A DNA stretch of 64,000 bases, from assembly GCF_018143015.1 (NCBI RefSeq), contig NC_054754.1:27570830-27634829 (forward strand). The letters run 5' to 3'. Position 1 is the stretch's first letter, and every line of letters starts with the position of its first letter. A program made the translations under genes and the position numbers. Positions 11,399-23,180 of this stretch are shown here, piece by piece. This stretch comes from Lytechinus variegatus. Its lineage: Eukaryota; Echinodermata; Echinoidea; Temnopleuroida; Toxopneustidae. The notes under the pieces were generated by a model that had not been told where the DNA came from, did not search any database, and was given only the letters and a program-made list of their open reading frames with translations.

Positions 11399-13756
11399 AT
11401 GGACACAGTTCCCTTTTCCATCAGCTCCGAAATCTAGGTCGAAACTTTTGTTCCGGCTCATCATTTTTTCGACAAAGACCTCCCAGCCGTGCTTTGTCAT
11501 TACACGGGCATTTTCAATACATTTACTGTGTTCTTGAGTCCGTTATGCGTCGCGAGCAAATATTCCCTATTAGACAAGAGAAGTTTCGAGAAAATGTGAA
11601 TCCTAGAGGCATTGGAGGTAAAAGAGGGGAACAGGTTTAGTTCACACAATTCACATTTTTGAATATGACGAGACCTGTACCCAAGCTGATTTTTGATGCT
11701 TTGACCATCCAATTTGCATTAACAAAATGGTTGCCAATTTGACCATTATAGAATCGTATTTCTGCAATATTTATTAAAATCGGGCCCGTGCCCCCCCCCC
11801 CTTGAGAGGCATGATAAATATTTGTAAATCTAACACAAGTGTCCCCCCATCCTTTGGAAAATCCTGGGTCCGGCCCTGATCATCATAATAGGAGCATAGG
11901 AGTGTATCTCCACTCTTTCAAACCTTTTATTTTTTTCACAATCTAATAAGGGGTGTGTATGCACCATTAAGTGCCCGTTTTTAAGATTTATACAACTGTT
12001 TATATAAATTGCATTGATTTCCATCGTGGGAAGAGAGACTGGTGATTAAAAAAAAACAAGAACATATATCGCCATTTAGTATTTTTTGCACAGATAAGAT
12101 GAATACGCACTTAGTCACGTACATGATTCTATGTAGGAATCGATTGCAATACATATTTCGATCCTTCTTTCACTTCACTATTGTGGCTATATACCTATCC
12201 CTCTAAAAACCTGAAGTAAGCTGGCCATATCGCCTTGAATCTCTCGGCATTTTGGTTGCCACTGTGACGAGATATTTTCAACGAACTTGATGACTTCGGA
12301 CACTCCCCTCGTGTAGGATTTTGGACAAGAACTCAAGAACTCAAGAACTTTGCCACTTTTGGCAATCAATTTCACGATTTTCGTCCCTGGTTTAACTGAC
12401 CCCCCCCCCCCCAAAAAAAGAATGTCACCATGGATCTACTAAAACCGTAAAACAGTATCCAAAATTCTTATTGCCGTCCAAATCTTTTGCTGGTGAGCAA
12501 AATCACACAAATGCACGTCCAAAATCGTTATTTTTTTGTGACAGAGTCGTCAAGGGACCGAATGTAGTAAAAATCGTAGGGGTAAGAAAAATGACAGAGA
12601 ATACTTTGACGCTACGTCGCTATACTACCAAAAAATGAATTAGATCATCGATCATTTTCACAAATTACATGTTTTAATTTGTCGTTATCATTTTTTTATA
12701 ACACTTTCGAATGTTTTTTTAAGGAACAATGGGCGTAGACATTGACACTGATGTATACGGTGCCTCGTATAGCATATACAGTGAAAAAAAAACCTTTTGT
12801 TTTTAGTTCAAGCAGCCGTGGTATATTCATCCTCTTTTTCCCCTATAGCTTTCAAAGCAAAGTCTGATCGTAATGTTTACATAAATGTATGGTCCTCCTC
12901 AATGATCACTTCCGAAAGGGCAGGGTCTTCTTTTCACACACTCAAATAATACTTACTGGTGCACTGATATCACAAACAACAATGTTTGTACATGTTTGTA
13001 CAGTGAAATTCAATAAGGTATTTACATTTTACTTATAATTGTATATAGTGAAAGTGAAACGTACAATTAGTGATTCACAAATGTCAATGTATCGGTAGGT
13101 TTTGTGAAGGTAAGGTAACTATGGAACTGTTAAACCCATGCATGAAGCGCAGCAGAGTGGGTTTAGACTACCTTCCATAGTTATGGCATGCTCACTAGTC
13201 CTATCGATGCACGAACAATCCTGTGTATTATTTGTTTTATAGAATGGTGGAATTTGTGTATGGGCAGTAAAATCATTTTTTTTTTACAACCATGCATAAT
13301 TAATTACCAGACGCATGGCAAATTTACCGGATGCATGGCTGGTCATGCTTCGGTAATTACTTGATTGTATGATACCCATTCTACAGTATAAGTAAAAATA
13401 AACCGATTGAAGGCATGTTACAAAAACCACAAAGAATCCGTTAGTATAAAGAATTAAAGATCGGTTTGATCATTGGCAGCAAACCTGGCAGGCATTTGTT
13501 TTACCTCAAGATTAATTATGAATAAACAGTTCTATGTCTAATATCAGAAATTGTAATTGTTGAAATAGGCAACAACAAAAAAAGACGATTGCCTTTTCTA
13601 TTTCTATACAAGTAATTGGTGGTTTTCTGACATTCTATTTAGAGCAATAACTTCGATTCAGCTTTAAACTTATAAGAGTGCCAAACATCCCGGATTCCAA
13701 TAAGGTCCTTTTGTACTTCGGCGTAACTAACTTTGTTGAGCTTAATCGAAGACATT
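11399..13756. other. Intergenic downstream of the GPCR, no gene seen
   Basis: Contains C-runs at about 11790 and 12400 that resemble repeat termini, and AT-rich DNA nearer the GPCR. A minus-strand frame at 12187-12414 (about 75 codons) is not low-complexity but I cannot assign it. I could not identify a polyadenylation signal for the GPCR here. Confidence 0.4.
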
Positions 13757-14920
13757 TCAATTGTTTCGTCGGTAAAAAGACAAGGACTGTTTGAAAGACC
13801 TACGGAAATCCTGATAGCTAAATGCGTAAATGACAGGATTTGCTCCGGAACTAATGAATGGCAGGAGATTGGACGAGGCGTGCAGAAGGCCAATAGTGGG
13901 GTTGTGGAGTGGTTCTGCCCGGTTGTTATTGATGAACGTAAAAGCAATATGTACGCAGTATGCAGGTAACCAACATAAAAGGAAGGTACTAAGCACTATC
14001 GCCGATGTCTTTGTGGCCTTCAACTCGGCCGTAGTTGGACCGCGTCGGATCCTGACGACTGGGGCCTGCGATTCAGTCGGCCGGCTGTTGCTGTCGACAG
14101 AAATGACGGACAGCTGCCCGTTTTCAATCGCCTCCCCTCTGTTGAGGGCGAATTGTTGTTGCGCGTCGACACGACGCGCTTGAAGACGCGCAGCTCTTAT
14201 GATTCGTGCATAGATGCCAATCATGATGCAGAGAGGTGCTATGACTGTAAGACCAAATTGAAAGCATGCCACCGGTGGTGTCCAGAACTGGTCCGTAAAG
14301 CAGTACTCCATCACGAAGGATGCGGAATGTTTCTTTCTCCATCCCATGAAGGGGAGGGCGTGGAATAGGAGCGCGAATATCCAAATCATGACGATGGTTA
14401 TGAAAATTCTTCGTTGCGTGACCATGCGTATATACTCTAAGGAATAGAAAACGGCAATGTACCGATCGGCAGCGATGACAAGAACGTGAAGTATAGATAT
14501 GGTACTTGGTATCATCACAACGCTAATCATCGTCATACAGCCGTAAAGACTACCCTTCAGTGTGTCAACAAATATGGCCGCATAATACAAGGGTATAATA
14601 GAAAACCCGACAAGTAAATCAGTGACTGCCATACTACCTACGACGTAGTAGAAGATTCTCTCCCGAAGATGAAAGCTCTTGTGCACGGCAATGATCACGA
14701 GGATGTTCCCAGTGATGACAAATAATGACAGCGGCAGTAATACGACAAATATCAAAACCACGAAAATGGTGAGATCTTGGGTTTCCGGTGAAATGATGGT
14801 CTCAACTGATGCATTGACGCGAGGCACGGCAGTTAACAGATCAGTGCTAACTTCGAAGTTTTCATCCAGCGTCGAAACTGACGACGGTTTCAACGATGAG
14901 ACTTGCGATGGAATCTGCAT
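13757..14920 (-). CDS. Rhodopsin-class GPCR, adenosine-receptor-like orphan
   Basis: An intronless 387-residue seven-transmembrane receptor at the plasma membrane, expected to couple to G proteins. I chose the ATG at 14920: the frame stays open to a stop at 15074-15076, but no ATG occurs further upstream. The 49-residue N terminus has one N-glycosylation site (N36, NAS) and no obvious signal peptide. Visible landmarks: TM1 about 50-78 with N72 (1.50); D101 (2.50); C128 (3.25) pairing with C207 in ECL2; DRY 152-154; W180 (4.50); CWLP 316-319; NPVIY 361-365; and a cytoplasmic tail of about 22 residues. Position 3.32 is Val (V135), as in adenosine receptors, not the Asp of amine receptors. However, the adenosine-binding Asn at 6.55 is His (H324) and the His at 7.43 is Phe (F355). 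The class call is firm; the ligand is unknown. Confidence 0.9.
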   Translation of the reverse strand: MQIPSQVSSLKPSSVSTLDENFEVSTDLLTAVPRVNASVETIISPETQDLTIFVVLIFVVLLPLSLFVITGNILVIIAVHKSFHLRERIFYYVVGSMAVTDLLVGFSIIPLYYAAIFVDTLKGSLYGCMTMISVVMIPSTISILHVLVIAADRYIAVFYSLEYIRMVTQRRIFITIVMIWIFALLFHALPFMGWRKKHSASFVMEYCFTDQFWTPPVACFQFGLTVIAPLCIMIGIYARIIRAARLQARRVDAQQQFALNRGEAIENGQLSVISVDSNSRPTESQAPVVRIRRGPTTAELKATKTSAIVLSTFLLCWLPAYCVHIAFTFINNNRAEPLHNPTIGLLHASSNLLPFISSGANPVIYAFSYQDFRRSFKQSLSFYRRNN

Positions 14921-15904
14921 GTTATAATCGGTGATTTTATTTTTGTAATGAATCTGAATTTTTGATTCTTTCGATTTCACATCCTCTTGTCTAACGAAGT
15001 CTGCAAATGAGTTTAATCTGATGAGAGCGGGAAAATTTTGTTTAATATGCTTGAAACCATGCAACAAAAAACATCATTTGGCGACGTTGTCGAACTCTTC
15101 ATTTACTTTCAAATTTGGAATTGTGAACACTGCAGTATAGTAGGGCAGGAGTCAAGCTTAAGTAATAATGCTGGCACGGAAACTCTGTTTAGATTTTCAC
15201 TTCCTCTTCCTTTCTTCAAATGTTTGCCGGATAATGCCTTATGGATACAACCTTACTGCTGCAAAGAATTTGCCGAAGATTCCCCTATTTATACAATCTT
15301 GTCAAACTACCTTCAATTGGTTGCAAACTTGAAGAGAAAAGATGGAAAGATGACATGCGCACCGATTTTTTTTGTTGTCCTGTCTTTATCTCATGTATCT
15401 CCCTTTCCCCACTGGAATACATGCAGCATTATACCTGTCTCCCCTAGGAGAGCCGATTAAGAGTTTGGTTGACTAATTTGTGACGAAAGCGGATACGATT
15501 TTCATTCCGACATTGTATTTCATGAGGTATGTTATTTGAGCGGGTTGGAAATACGGCGCGGTGACCCATTAGGGAATGCGTTTTTATACTTTTCTAGTCA
15601 AATTACCTCCTCGTATCCCCCTATTACAATTTAATTTGTATTCACCCGGGTTTTTTTTCTTGTCGAGTCTGTAACATAAAGTGAATAAAAAGATATGATA
15701 AGGGAAAATGGTTTATGACGAATGAAAGGTATACTGACTCGTGATTGGCCAATGGTGTCGTTAAAGATGCGCCGGTGAAGTGTTATACGATCAACAAATA
15801 GTTTTAGCATTACATGTACGTATCATTACACCACGGCAAGAGAAAACAGAGAGAGATCTTGAGCGAGTGGGTGAGGGTGGCGTGTGTGAGTGTGTGTGAA
15901 TTTG
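14921..15904. other. GPCR upstream region
   Basis: The putative 5' UTR and promoter of the minus-strand receptor. Apart from the TATA-like motif I see no element ends, tRNA boxes or coding frames. The overlapping plus-strand frames at 15038-15460 lack any domain signature. Confidence 0.4.
15286..15293 (-). promoter_or_regulatory. Candidate TATA box for the GPCR
   Basis: TATAAATA on the minus strand, about 365 bp upstream of the GPCR start codon. A start site about 30 bp downstream would give a 5' UTR of about 335 nt. AT-rich DNA throws up such motifs by chance, so this is tentative. Confidence 0.3.
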
Positions 15905-15907
15905 GAG

Positions 15908-15992
15908 GTGCCGTGTCCGAGTGGTCTAATAAGGCGCTTGACTATAGATACATGAACTTGAAGTTCGGGGTTCGATTCCCGCCCACGCCAGT
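15908..15992 (+). repeat. tRNA-like sequence (SINE head or tRNA-Leu/Ser pseudogene)
   Basis: An A box (GTGTCCGAGTGGTCTAAT) and a perfect B box (GGTTCGATTCC) are spaced as in long-variable-arm tRNAs, and the 3' end reads CCCACGCCA. The acceptor and T stems pair poorly and the anticodon loop does not fit Leu or Ser. I therefore read it as a SINE head or decayed tRNA rather than a working gene. It is embedded in GTGTG-rich sequence. Confidence 0.6.
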
Positions 15993-16841
15993 AATGCCCG
16001 TATACTGGACGTTTTTGTCTGTGAGGGTGTGGGAGGGTGCATGGGTGTGTGTGGGTGTATGTTAAGGTAGGGAGGGACATAAAACAATTCTCATCGTTTC
16101 TTGCGCAGGTGAAACCCTAAACCCATTGTGCCTTTGTAGAAAGTAATGATGATGATGATGATGATGGCATTAACGATAATACTTAATTATAGTGACAGCA
16201 ATAGAAATTGTCATTGATAATGATAATAATTGATAACAAGGATGATGTTAAAACAAGATTAAAATATTGATACTTTTATATATAAAACCAAAAGAAGTTA
16301 GGAAAGATATGTGTTTTCTCTAAAAGCTTCAAAATGCCAACCACGGGAACATATTAATCATTAGGCCTACTTCTTATCTTTGATACAAATAGAATCAGGT
16401 GCCCATCTTGACATAATCAATAATATCTCCTTAGCAACCAAAATGAGGTAAGAGCAAACTATGATGCATGCACATTTGACGTCAAGTAAGCACCTGTTTA
16501 ATTGAAAACTTTGCATATAGGGAAACATACACTCTGCAAAATTTGAATACAAAGTAATGTGTAAAATGCAACACATTTTGTAGAAAAGTGATAATGTAAT
16601 AATGTAACGCAATACGTCTATCCGCCCTTTCACACGGTAAAAAAAATCGTAATTTGAATGATGATTCCAGTGAAAAATACGGCTAATAACGAATATCTAG
16701 CACGTGTGAAACGAAACTAGAACATGATTAGAATCGCGAACGCTAATCACAGTCACGATAAAATAGCAATCATCATTACAATGATGATTCAAGATTCACG
16801 TGTGAAAAGGCCCTATGTTTCTCGTCTAAATTTACTGATAA

Positions 16842-17115
16842 TAATAATAGCTGGATTCATTAAGCGTTTTCTGCCAGATACAAAGCGCTGCTATTGTTAC
16901 CCCGGCTTTAGCTCGAGCTACCATCACCGGCGCCCAGTGCATTCACGTAATTAATCCTACCGGGTATCCAACTACCCATTCACTTCACCTGGGTCGAGTG
17001 CAGCACAATGTGGATAACTTTCTTGCTGAAGGAAAAACGCTACGACTAGGATTCGAACCCACGACCCTTTGAAAGGCTAGAGTCAGAACCATTAGACCAC
17101 GACACGTCCATAATA
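16842..17115 (-). mobile_element. tRNA-derived SINE
   Basis: On the minus strand: head GTCGTGGTCTAATGGTTC (A box), then GGGTTCGAATCCTAGTCG (B box). The body contains CACTCGACCCAGGTGAAGTG, and the 3' tail contains AAGCGCT- and AAAACGCTTAATGAATCC-type words followed by TATTATTATTATC. It belongs to the same broad family as the copies at 8010-8375 and 28188-28415. Confidence 0.75.
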
Positions 17116-17242
17116 ATAATAATAATGATATAAATAATAATTTTCCAAAGAATATATTTGTTAGATGGAAACTGCAAGCATGCGATAAATTTTAGTTATG
17201 ACCCTCCTTCAGCAACTTTTAGAAGATGAAAAGTGAGAGAGC

Positions 17243-17334
17243 GTTGTTGGCTCAGTCGGTAACGCGTCTGCCCGTCGAACCAATGATCGTGGGTTCGAGT
17301 CCACCCCGGGTGGATGACCGAAGAGAGTGCGTGG
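17243..17334 (+). mobile_element. tRNA-derived SINE, 5' part (continues at 18925)
   Basis: Contains TTGGCTCAGTCGGTAACGC (A box) and GGGTTCGAGTCCACC (B box). The SINE body is cut at 17334 by a hAT-type element and resumes at 18925, where the block containing CCTCGGATAGGACG, TAAATGGAGGCC and an AATAATAATAAAAATAATAA tail completes it to about 19225. The duplicated GTGCGTGG on either side marks the insertion point. Confidence 0.8.
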
Positions 17335-18916
17335 CAGGGTGACCAGACGTCCCGTATTTCCCGGGATTGTCCCGTATTTTGCTCCTTTGTCCCGGCGTCC
17401 CGACAAACCCTTCCCGGGACGCCTATTTGTCCCGTATTTAAGAATATTGAACAAAATGTAGTTAATATATTAACAAGTGATGAATTTTCATCAATGACCA
17501 AGAGATGACGAAGCAGAGGTAACAATGAAACTACATGTACTGTAATTTGGAGATGTAATCGGTGGAACAAATTATTGAGTTTTCAGAACTAGATCTTGTT
17601 GTATGATGCCGCTATGTATCATCTAATTTTTGAATTTGACAATATTACACTTTGAAATTTTATTATCTAAAACATTTTAGTTTTTCAAAATTCTAAAAAT
17701 GTATTAAAAAGCACCAAATATCATTATGATTTTTGTTAGATGACTGGATTTTTTGTTTGCTTGAAGTTTGAACTTTTTTCCTCTTTCTTTCTTTTGTAAC
17801 ATTCTTTGTTCATCTTTATATCCGTCCTACTTGCCCTTTTTTTGTTCCATCTATCTTTATTTCCGATCTTTTTTTCCTGAACCTTTCTCTCTCTCTCTGT
17901 TCATTTGTCTTTCTTTCCTTCTTTCTGTTACTTTCCTTTATTAAATTTCCATTTTTTATTTCCTGAAATCATTCTTTCTTTCCTTAAACTTTTCTTTGCT
18001 TCCTTCTCCCTTTCTCTTTTTTTCGTTCTTTCTCTCCTTCCATTATTTTCTCTTTCTTTCATTCTTTCCCATAGGCGGCGGAAGCGGGGGGGGGACGTGT
18101 CCCCCCCTAAATTGTAGGTGGGGGACGTTCCCCCCTAAAAAAAAATTTCTATCCTTTTTTTTTTTTTTTTACTTGTCAATTTTTTTCCCTGCGTCCCCCC
18201 TAAATTCACGTGGACCCCCATTGAAACGTGTGTTGTCCCCCCCTAAAATTTAGGTTGATTACCTTTTTTTTTTTTGCTTGTCAAATTTTTTTGGGGCACT
18301 TGTCCAATTTTTTACATGTGTCCATCCCAAAATTTCAGGTAGACACCCCCAAAACTTTTTTGCTTCCGCCGCCAATGTTCTTTCCTCCCTCTCTTTCCTC
18401 CTTTCTTTCATTATCTATTTTATATTTCCTTCTAATTCTTTTCCCTTATCATTTATTTACCTTCCTTCCTTCCGTCCTTGTTTTCCTTCATTCCTTCCTG
18501 TTTTCTAATTTCTTTGTTTCTTTCTCCCAAAGAATGAAAGAAACACTTTCTTTCCTTCATTCATTCTTTCCACCCTTTTTTCTTATTTTCTTTTTCCTTT
18601 CTCTCCTTTATTTTGTCTTTCACAAATTTATTCATCTTCCCTTCCTTTCTTTTTCTTTCTTTCTATATTCATTTCAAAGAATGAGGTAAAACCTTTTCTC
18701 TCTCTTTTATTCTAACTTTCTTTATTTTTTTCTCTTCTTTTTCCCCTTTAGTTATTTTTTTCTTTATTTCTTTTCATTTCATCTCTTTTCTTTTGTCTTT
18801 TCTTTCTCTCCTTCATTCTTTCGTTTACCCTCCCTTTCAATTCTTTACAATGTGTATCTTTGTTGATCCTTTTGTCGATTACCCCGTATATCATTTTGTG
18901 AAATCTGGTCACCCTG
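17335..18916. mobile_element. Non-autonomous hAT-type element with exact 8-bp TSD
   Basis: The terminal inverted repeat is CAGGGTGACCAGA at 17335, with its perfect inverse ending at 18916. Both ends are flanked by GTGCGTGG (17327-17334 and 18917-18924). Eight-base duplications with CAGGGTG-type ends are typical of the hAT superfamily. The left end continues with repeated CCCGTATTT words. The interior is AT-rich and then CTTT-rich, and a second element is nested at 18074-18373. No transposase frame is present, so it depends on a partner elsewhere. Confidence 0.9.
18074..18373. mobile_element. Nested GGCGGCGGAAGC-ended element with internal repeats
   Basis: It begins GGCGGCGGAAGC and ends with the exact inverse GCTTCCGCCGCC. 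Inside, CCCCCCTAAATT-like words and (T)n-CTTGTCAATTTTTTT units recur about three times, marking tandem amplification. A related but more diverged sequence lies at about 26683-26985. It sits inside the hAT-type element at 17335-18916. Confidence 0.7.
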
Positions 18917-18924
18917 GTGCGTGG

Positions 18925-19225
18925 TGTGTAAACGTCTCTCCCATGTTTCATAGATACAGGCTATGTTACAATGGAAAACACTCCGTCCCTCGGATAGGAC
19001 GTTAAATGGAGGCCCCGTGTAGAGGAGAGTCACCACCTTTGCACGTTAAAAACCCACTGCACTATTCGTATAAGAGTAGGGGAAACCCCGGTGTAGTGGT
19101 CCACCTGTACTCCCCCCCCCTTCAGTTATATTGGGAGGAGAGACCTGCGGGTCATAGTGATTCAGTTCGCTTTTCGCCTCCAAGGCACAGGTGACGCCAA
19201 ACAAAATAATAATAAAAATAATAAT
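18925..19225 (+). mobile_element. tRNA-derived SINE, 3' part
   Basis: Continuation of the SINE whose head is at 17243-17334, beginning directly after the second GTGCGTGG. It carries the conserved body words AAAAACCCACTGCAC and GTGGTCCACCTGTACTCC, and ends in an A/T-rich AATAATAATAAAAATAATAA tail. Confidence 0.7.
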
Positions 19226-19385
19226 GTGTTTTATAATGGTGTAAGAAAGTAAGTGGAATTTGATTTCATAAAACAGTTTCATCACAGCATAATTCATTTA
19301 ATACACTACGTAGGTCTTAGTAGACCGGCCAAACCTCAAAAAGTGCTCTAGATAAGGATTCGACGGCAAAATTTGTTAATGCTTG

Positions 19386-21130
19386 GCATCCCAGCTAATA
19401 GTCTTGCAAAAATACCCAGGAATAGCGTACGGCCGGTCGGCCGGATGCCAAGCGCAATTTTGCGTGAAAATGTCAGTTTTAGCGTAAAATATGAAAGACT
19501 GTTGAAAATAACGCATTTTGATATTTTGACGGATTATCATCATATTTTTGATTATCCTTGATATGAAATTATTTTTATTCAGAATTTCAAATTATAAGTC
19601 TACTAAATATGCATTTCAAATTTGAATATTACACACACACATATGGCACAGGGAAACATAAAACTGCGATTTCCTCGAAATAAAAGTTTTTAAAAACTAA
19701 CAATAGTTTGAAGTTTTTTTACGCAACATAAATTCTTCGATTTAAATGCGTTTATCCATCGAATGTATAGTAAATGTTCTAGTGCCACAAATATTAAAAG
19801 AATTTTCAAGTAAGATGGTAGATATCTCATTTTATGTTATCCGAAAGGAGACAATGTGCATTTTACCAGGTGCGCATTTTGAAAGAAAAATTGAAAATAC
19901 CTTACATTATGTACATAATTACATGTATAAGTACATACTAAAGCGAGTTTTTATTTACATGTATAAGTCCATAATAAAGCGAGTTTTTAATTGGATAGCA
20001 CAAGTTGTCAATTCCTTGCATCCCAGCTAAAAGTCTTGCGGAAATACTGAGGAATAGCGTACGGGCGGATGCCAAGTGCACTTTTGCGTGAAAGTATAAT
20101 TTTTCGCGTAAAATCTGAAAGACTGTCGAAAATCACGCATTTTAATATTTTGACGGATTATCATCATATTTTTGATTATCCTTGATATGAAATTATTTTT
20201 ATTCAGAATTTCAAATTATAAGTTTACTAAATACGCATTTCAAATTTGAATATTACACACACACATATGGCACATGGAAACATAAAACCGCGATTTCCTC
20301 GAAATAAAAGTTTGTAAAAACTATCAATAGTTTGAAGTTTTTTTACGCAACATAAATTCTTCGATTTAAATGCGTTTATCCATCGAATGTATAGTAAATG
20401 TCCTAGTGCCACAAATATTAAAAGAATTTTCAAGTAAGATGGTAGATATCTCATTTTATGTTATCCGGAAGGAGACAATGTGCATTTTACCAGGTGCGCA
20501 TTTTGAAAGAAAAATTGAAAATACCATTATATACATAATTACATGTATAAGTACATGTATAAGTCCATAATAAAGCGAGTTTTTAATTGGATAGCACAAG
20601 TTGTCAATTCCTTGCATCCCAGCTAAAAGTCTTGCGGAAATACTGAGGAATAGCGTACGGGCGGATGCCAAGTGCACTTTTGCGTGAAAGTATAATTTTT
20701 TGCGTAAAATCTGAAAGACTGTCGAAAATCACGCATTTTAATATTTTGACGGATTATCATCATATTTTTGATTATCTTTGATATGGAATTGTTTTTATTC
20801 AGAGTTTCAAATTATAAGTCTACTAAATATGGATTTCAATTTGGAATATTACACACACATATATGACAATATGACACAAAAAATCGTGATTTACTCGAAA
20901 TAAAAGTTTGTGAACACTATCAATAGCTCTTAATTTTTTTACAACTCAAATTCTTCGATTTAAATTGGTTCATCTATTGAATATCGATCGTTTCTAATGT
21001 CACAAATATCAAAATAATTTTTAAGTAAGGTGGAAGAGATATTTTCCGAAACGGGACATGCAAAATTTATCGGGGAGGGGGGGGGGGATTTTGAGTGTAA
21101 AATTGAAGACACTGTAAATTATAAACATAA
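19386..21130 (+). repeat. Tandem array of ~0.6-kb units
   Basis: Units begin with GCATCCCAGCTA at 19386, 20018 and 20614, giving periods of 632 and 596. The difference is a local duplication of about 36 bp around ACATGTATAAGT in the first unit. Copies 1 and 2 are nearly identical; copy 3 is diverged and fades out near 21130. Repeated short frames of about 66-94 codons in the units are parallel products of the duplication and look non-coding. Confidence 0.85.
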
Positions 21131-21474
21131 TTACATGAATAAGTACTTAAAAACGAATTACAAAATTTCTGGCCGCAACTGCCTCTGCCCCTCCCTCCCC
21201 CGCTGTCTAAGGTCATGTATAGTGTCCGAAAGGATTACATGGAGCTGAAAGTATCCCGCTTTTGCGCTAACGGTTTTGTTTAGTAAGATATTCATCTTTT
21301 TCCACATTGAAAACATGTTCAAAATCATTCATTCAATTCAAAATTTTCAGTTCACAATTCGCGCTCGCATCAAATGCTAAAATTAAATACTGATCACTGT
21401 TCATGATTTGACGATTTTACCTCATTTGCTAAGAAAGCGTGAATGCTTCTAAGCTAGCAACTAGAGGAGCGATA

Positions 21475-21645
21475 GCTTAAGGTACTCTCCGAGGGACCTA
21501 TAATGAGGATTAAAATGCCTTTCTACCATTACTAGTATAAGGCATTTAAATGCCTTACTTGGCACTAGCGCACTAAGTGGGAATCGAACCCAGGCCACCG
21601 GAATTCGAAACCCCCTTACTACCGATTGAGCTATCGCGCCTTAGA
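21475..21645 (-). mobile_element. tRNA-Arg-like SINE head
   Basis: On the minus strand: GATAGCTCAATCGGTAG (A box), an anticodon loop TTTCGAA with TCG at the anticodon position, and CTGGGTTCGATTCCCAC (B box with a good T stem). The acceptor stem pairs only partly, and the body continues with GCATTTAAATGCCTTA-type words. I read it as a tRNA-derived SINE. Confidence 0.6.
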
Positions 21646-22581
21646 ATGTTTCGTTTCTAATTAAAAAAAAACGACTCGGCTTGTACTGGATTCTTTTTAA
21701 ACAGATATATAATATTGTTTATTTCAAAACTTCATCAAAATGTCCAGTTCACGAATTGGAATATAAATATCAGATTGCGTTTCGCGCTCACATCAATAGC
21801 CTATAGATCATTTTTTTTAAATATATTTAATGCTCCGTTTTAATGTCAGAATATACAAAAAATTAACATTACAATTAAATATGAATCATGTTCATGATTA
21901 CACTTACGAATTGTGTAACTTTCTAACTTTCAGCTATTAATTTCATGGCATGTTAAAAAAAATGCTCGTATTATTCAAATAGGACTTGTCAGATACTTAA
22001 TTGTGCTTGTGAGAATCTATTTTGGTACCCCCTGCAAAATACCAAGCCCCGCCCCCGTACTTCTCAGTTGATAAAATCCTAGCTACGCTGCTGGTGAGTG
22101 CAGCTGACTGACCAATCGTTTTAAACAAGGGAAGAATTTGTGTTTATTAAGAAAAAAATGTTTGAAATTACAATAATTACATTCAATTAAGGCAATAATG
22201 AATAAATAAATATATATTGATGTATAAATAACAGATAAAAATTAATGAATAAGTAAATGACCCTCTCCACAACAAACTTTCGATTATTTTGCTTCAATTG
22301 TTTATGCCTTTTCTTGATTTTTTTGTTTGGGGGGGGGCAAGTTTCTCCCATCACCTCCATGCATCCTCTATCAAAAGGCTTATGTCAGTGTCCGTAGCTC
22401 ATTTCCCCAATTTTAGAATGTAGAAGGCATTATTTCATGCAACTGAGGTCTCTTTAATCAGTTAAATGAACAATTCATAAGAGCAGAAATTAAAATAGAT
22501 CGGCCAATAACCATTTGCATGAGCTAAGAGTTTTCATCTGTGGAGAATGATGTTTGAAATGCCAGAAGAGTAGTTTCTTAA

Positions 22582-23180
22582 AGGTCAAGTCCACCCGAGG
22601 AAAATGCTGACTTGAATAAATAGACTAAAATCAAACTAGCATAGTGCTGAAAATTTCATCAAAATCGGAGGTATAATATAAGAAAGTTACGACATTTTAA
22701 AGTATTGCTTATATTTTTAACAAAACAGTGATATGCACAACTAGGTGAGTCAGTCGATGATGTCAATCACTCACTATTTCTTTTGTTTTTTTTATTGTTT
22801 GAATTATACAATATTTCATTTTTTATCTATATGACAATTAGGACCAACCTGACTGAACCATATATTATAAAACAATGTTAATTTCCACAAGCTCAGGGAG
22901 GAATTAGTTGTTGTATCACTTGACAATGAGGAGAAACTTAGAATAATTCATATTTCATATATTAAAATACAAAAAATAGTGAGTGGATGACGTCATAGTC
23001 CCCTCATTTGCTTACCAGCCAGGATGTGTTATATCTGTTTTGTGAAATTAAGCAAAACTTTAAAATGTCATAACTTTCTTATTTTACATCCGATTTTGAT
23101 GAAATTTTCAGTGTAATGCTTATTGGATTTTTTTTTCTCTTTTCAATCAAATCAATTTTATGTTGGGGTGGACTTGTCCT
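22582..23180. mobile_element. TTAA-flanked MITE, copy 2 (intact)
   Basis: Flanked by TTAA on both sides (22578-22581 and 23181-23184), a piggyBac-like target. The ends are AGGTCAAGTCCACCC and GGGTGGACTTGTCCT. Long subterminal inverted words (ATAAGAAAGTTACGACATTT and its inverse; GAAAATTTCATCAAAATCGG and its inverse) extend the arms to about 130 bp. Non-coding. Confidence 0.85.

Noticed and set aside
12187..12414. 75-codon minus frame with mixed composition
   Set aside because: It looks less random than its neighbours but I recognise no family, it begins in a G-run, and no adjoining exon with matching splice phase was found.
13830..14384. Frames on both strands inside the GPCR
   Set aside because: Shadows of the receptor; they carry none of the conserved motifs.
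14921..15067. N-terminal extension of the GPCR frame by 49 codons
   Set aside because: The frame is open but contains no ATG; its first codon would be TTG, so the start at 14920 is preferred.
15908..15992. A functional tRNA gene
   Set aside because: A and B boxes are good but acceptor and T stems pair poorly and the anticodon loop is not sensible; a SINE head is more likely.
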